NCBI GenBank assembly: GCA_013205365.1
Contig: JABMNC010000087.1
Coordinates: 1-18,010, forward strand
Direction: 5' to 3'
Length of the DNA stretch: 18,010 nt
DNA from: Cryomorphaceae bacterium
Lineage (GTDB): Bacteria; Bacteroidota; Bacteroidia; Flavobacteriales; Schleiferiaceae
The notes below the pieces were generated by a model that had not been told where the DNA came from, searched no databases, and saw only the letters and a program-made list of their open reading frames with translations. Within the stretch, counting starts at the first letter, position 1. Every line of letters starts with the position of its first letter. Shown piece after piece: positions 16,069-18,010 of this stretch. Both the position numbers and the translations under genes were made by a program.

Positions 16069-17229
16069 GTCAATCCAGACATCGAATACGAGGGTTGCAT
16101 TCGGCGGAATTACGTCTCCAGCTCCTGCCGCTCCATAGCCCAAGGCTGGTGGAATGATGAGCTTAGCATGGCTGCCCTTCTTTAGCCCAATGAGGCCCTG
16201 CTGCCAGCCCTTGATGACCTGACCCTGATTTCCGCAGGTTACCGGGAAGCCTTGGTAGGGCTCGCGCTGGGGGTTGTACTGGCCCCAAACTAAGGCAACT
16301 TCCTTCACGCTCGAGTCAAAGGGTTTGCCGCTGTTGAGGTAGCCCGCATAATGCACTAAAGCTTGATCGCCGTCGACCATGGGCTCGCCCTCGCCTTCGG
16401 TAACTACGAGAACCTTTAGGCCCTCGGCGCGCGTCTCGGCCTTAGAAAGCCACTCTGCATACTTCTTTTCGAACTCGGCGGAATTCACCGTTCCATCGCT
16501 GAACCAGGTGAACTCGGCGGCGCGCAAGGCACCTTTGGCCCCGGCATCGGCGGCTGTCTGGGCGGCCTTGGCTTCAGCTCCAGCAAGACCCTCGGTAAAT
16601 ACTTTGGGAGCATCAAAATCCTTAGCGGCCTTGCCCTGACGAATGATCTTGACGTTCATCGTAATCGGGGTCTTGGGCATGTCGCGCGGATCGCGTTCCG
16701 CGTTCGCTAACTCGGTCACCTTCTCCATTCCAGAAACAACCTTGCCAAAAATGCTATGGCGGTCGTCAAGCCAAGTCGTAGCGGCTTCGGTAATAAAAAA
16801 CTGAGAACCGTTGGTGCCGGGTCCGGAATTGGCCATTGATAAAATTCCCGGAACGCTGTGGCGCAGTGTGGGATGAAACTCGTCGGCAAATTGGTAGCCT
16901 GGTCCGCCCGAACCTTGACCGTCGGGGTCTCCACCCTGAATCATGAACTGGGGAATTACGCGGTGAAAAATGAGCCCGTCATAAAACGGAACGCCTTTCT
17001 TGGAGGGCACTTTGGGGTGGTTTCCCTCTGCAAGTGCTACGAAGTTGGCTACCGTTATGGGGGCCTTTTCCATTTCAAGTTGAACGAGGATGTCGCCTCT
17101 GCTTGTCTCAAACAGGGCATACAGGCCGTCTCCGACCTTGATTTCTTGGTTATTCACGCGAATTTCAGGTGTTGCGCCGCAGGCCACTGCTAGCAGTGCC
17201 GTAGCGGCAAGAAGCGAGGTTTTGTTCAT
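16051..17229 (-). CDS. Cyclophilin-FKBP fusion peptidyl-prolyl isomerase lipoprotein
   Basis: A 392-residue predicted lipoprotein with a hydrophobic N-terminus ending LLAVAC (C17, lipobox with Ala at -3). Residues about 37-198 are a cyclophilin domain with FHR (88-90), MIQGGDP (96-102), SQFF (142-145), W153 and H158, so the catalytic Arg, Gln, Phe and His are kept. A linker (about 200-270) rich in Ala and charge follows. Residues about 270-389 are an FKBP domain with Y294, F304-D305, V338-I339, W342, Y365 in LGYG and F382, again all expected pocket residues. It should catalyse prolyl isomerisation of exported proteins in the periplasm. The start codon overlaps the GldI-like stop (ATGA, 17226-17229), indicating translational coupling. 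A terminator lies about 40 bases past the stop. It is the last gene of the minus-strand unit. Confidence 0.92.
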   Translation of the reverse strand: MNKTSLLAATALLAVACGATPEIRVNNQEIKVGDGLYALFETSRGDILVQLEMEKAPITVANFVALAEGNHPKVPSKKGVPFYDGLIFHRVIPQFMIQGGDPDGQGSGGPGYQFADEFHPTLRHSVPGILSMANSGPGTNGSQFFITEAATTWLDDRHSIFGKVVSGMEKVTELANAERDPRDMPKTPITMNVKIIRQGKAAKDFDAPKVFTEGLAGAEAKAAQTAADAGAKGALRAAEFTWFSDGTVNSAEFEKKYAEWLSKAETRAEGLKVLVVTEGEGEPMVDGDQALVHYAGYLNSGKPFDSSVKEVALVWGQYNPQREPYQGFPVTCGNQGQVIKGWQQGLIGLKKGSHAKLIIPPALGYGAAGAGDVIPPNATLVFDVWIDDIKKK

Positions 17230-17726
17230 AGCACGCGAAGATAATACAGAAGAGGACTCATTGGCGGAACTTCTCCATCGCCCGCCAAACCGTGCCCAAG
17301 ATGGGCCGGGAGCAGCAGCAGCAAACTGTCTCCGTGCCTTGCTCTCGCAAGGGCATACTGCAGTCCCCAGACCGCTTTGGCGTCCCGAAGCACGCGAACC
17401 TCTTGAATTCCAGCACCGAATTCCTCGCCCCGCAATCCACTCAAGCGGTAGTTAATGCGCAGCAATTCCTGCTCCTGAACCGGCGCGGCACTGCCCGATT
17501 GAACCTTCCACTCGAGGGCCCCGGATCCTGCCGGTTCAAAGGGCCAACCAGTGGAGTCGATAAAACGGCTAATAAAAGCTCGTTCTTGCTGAAGAACAGC
17601 CCGATTTTGCTCAATCATCCGCTCCTGAACCTCTGCAGCGGTGGGCTGGGCAGCAGCCTTACCCTCCTCGGGGCGTTGGCAGGCTAAAGCGGCAATAAAT
17701 CCGCAAAAAATTAGTGCGCGAGCCAT
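17226..17726 (-). CDS. gldI: GldI-like FKBP-fold lipoprotein
   Basis: A 166-residue predicted lipoprotein: a hydrophobic N-terminus ending AALAC gives C16. A charged helix (about 30-58, with ERMIEQNRAVLQQERAFISRFIDSTG) precedes an FKBP-like fold from about residue 86 to the end (INYRLSGLRGEEF, WGLQYALARARHGDS, LLPAHLGHG, VPPMSPLLYYLRVL). This layout matches GldI, a lipoprotein needed for gliding and type IX secretion in Flavobacterium, though identity looks weak and the symbol is tentative. Typical FKBP pocket residues are altered: the LGYG tyrosine is H145 and no FD pair is seen, so isomerase activity is doubtful. Its start lies inside the end of the DHH gene (16-base overlap) and its TGA overlaps the next ATG. 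The family context supports a role in folding or assembly of exported proteins. Confidence 0.7.
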   Translation of the reverse strand: MARALIFCGFIAALACQRPEEGKAAAQPTAAEVQERMIEQNRAVLQQERAFISRFIDSTGWPFEPAGSGALEWKVQSGSAAPVQEQELLRINYRLSGLRGEEFGAGIQEVRVLRDAKAVWGLQYALARARHGDSLLLLLPAHLGHGLAGDGEVPPMSPLLYYLRVL

Positions 17727-18010
17727 TCGGTCAGCTTTAAAACCAGCTCGGCACGAAGGGCATCAAGCGGGAGCTTTGAGGCTCCGCCTGCCGCATTTCG
17801 GTGCCCGCCGCCTGCGTAGTGGCTTCGGGCAAACTCATTAACGTCGTGATCTCCCTTGCTCCGAAACGACATTTTTACCAGCCCTGAGGCGTCTTCGCGC
17901 AAAAGAACACTAACCCGAACCCCATCTACCGAAAGGCCCCAATTCACGAGGCCTTCGCTGTCGCCCGAAACGTAGCCTGCTCCTTCTAAGTCTGCCAAGC
18001 TCAAGCTCAG
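17711..18010 (-). CDS. DHH/DHHA1-family phosphoesterase, C-terminal part (N-terminus cut by window edge)
   Basis: Only the last 99 codons are in the window; the frame is open to the right edge, so the start lies beyond it. The visible part is a DHHA1 domain: ADLEGAGYVSGDSEGLVNW, RVSVLLREDASGLVKMSFRS and the substrate-binding GGGHRNAAGG loop. This is typical of NrnA-like enzymes, which degrade short oligoribonucleotides or hydrolyse pAp or cyclic dinucleotide products; the N-terminal DHH catalytic domain is expected outside the window. The exact substrate cannot be told from this fragment. The TAA stop (17713-17711) lies 13 bases inside the GldI-like gene, so the two are probably co-transcribed. 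This order (DHH phosphoesterase, gldI, isomerase) is, from memory, seen in other Flavobacteriales. Confidence 0.85.
   Translation of the reverse strand: MSLSLADLEGAGYVSGDSEGLVNWGLSVDGVRVSVLLREDASGLVKMSFRSKGDHDVNEFARSHYAGGGHRNAAGGASKLPLDALRAELVLKLTEWLAH

Noticed and set aside
1..18010. Mobile elements, phage genes, CRISPR arrays, tRNA or rRNA genes
   Set aside because: No transposase, integrase, phage structural or recombination gene, no regularly spaced palindromic repeats, and no cloverleaf or ribosomal RNA sequence was seen by reading.

Overview
The window looks like chromosomal DNA from a member of the Bacteroidota, most likely the Flavobacteriales. The support is two large cell-surface proteins of the type exported by the type IX secretion system (one with a complete type B sorting tail beginning IPNTFTPNGDG), a GldI-like lipoprotein, a TAnnTTTG-type promoter, and the gene order TPR protein / DUF368 / aroE / DUF349. 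By eye the base composition is above 50% GC, which is high for Flavobacteriales; genus and species cannot be told from the sequence.

Layout. (1) 1-6188: two divergent surface-protein genes. The left one is cut off by the window edge and carries three MAM-like plus fibronectin-III modules; the right one is a 1070-residue SBBP/PKD protein. (2) 6185-8710, minus strand: glmM (phosphohexomutase) followed 9 bases later by a NifS/IscS-type cysteine desulfurase, whose stop codon overlaps that of the convergent SBBP gene. (3) 8711-8842: a divergent promoter region with a good glmM promoter and a 12-base-period repeat. (4) 8843-15962, plus strand: five closely packed genes, TPR protein, DUF368 polyprenyl-phosphate transporter family, aroE, DUF349 protein and uvrB, probably one transcription unit. 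(5) 15963-16050: a short convergent gap with a factor-independent terminator serving the minus strand. (6) 16051-18010, minus strand: a DHH/DHHA1 phosphoesterase (start cut by the window edge), a GldI-like lipoprotein and a cyclophilin-FKBP fusion lipoprotein, overlapping one another.

How the genes relate. GlmM (UDP-GlcNAc precursor supply) and the DUF368 protein (recycling of the undecaprenyl-phosphate carrier) both serve envelope biogenesis and sit on either side of one regulatory region. The two peptidyl-prolyl isomerase-like lipoproteins fit folding of exported proteins, including large beta-rich substrates such as the two surface proteins. No phage, insertion sequence, CRISPR array, tRNA or rRNA was seen. 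I found no clearly new multi-gene system. The best leads are small-scale: the 12-base-period repeat, a VALDAP repeat inside the DUF349 protein, a 17-base duplication across a stop codon, a GldI-like protein lacking usual FKBP catalytic residues, and the double-isomerase fusion.
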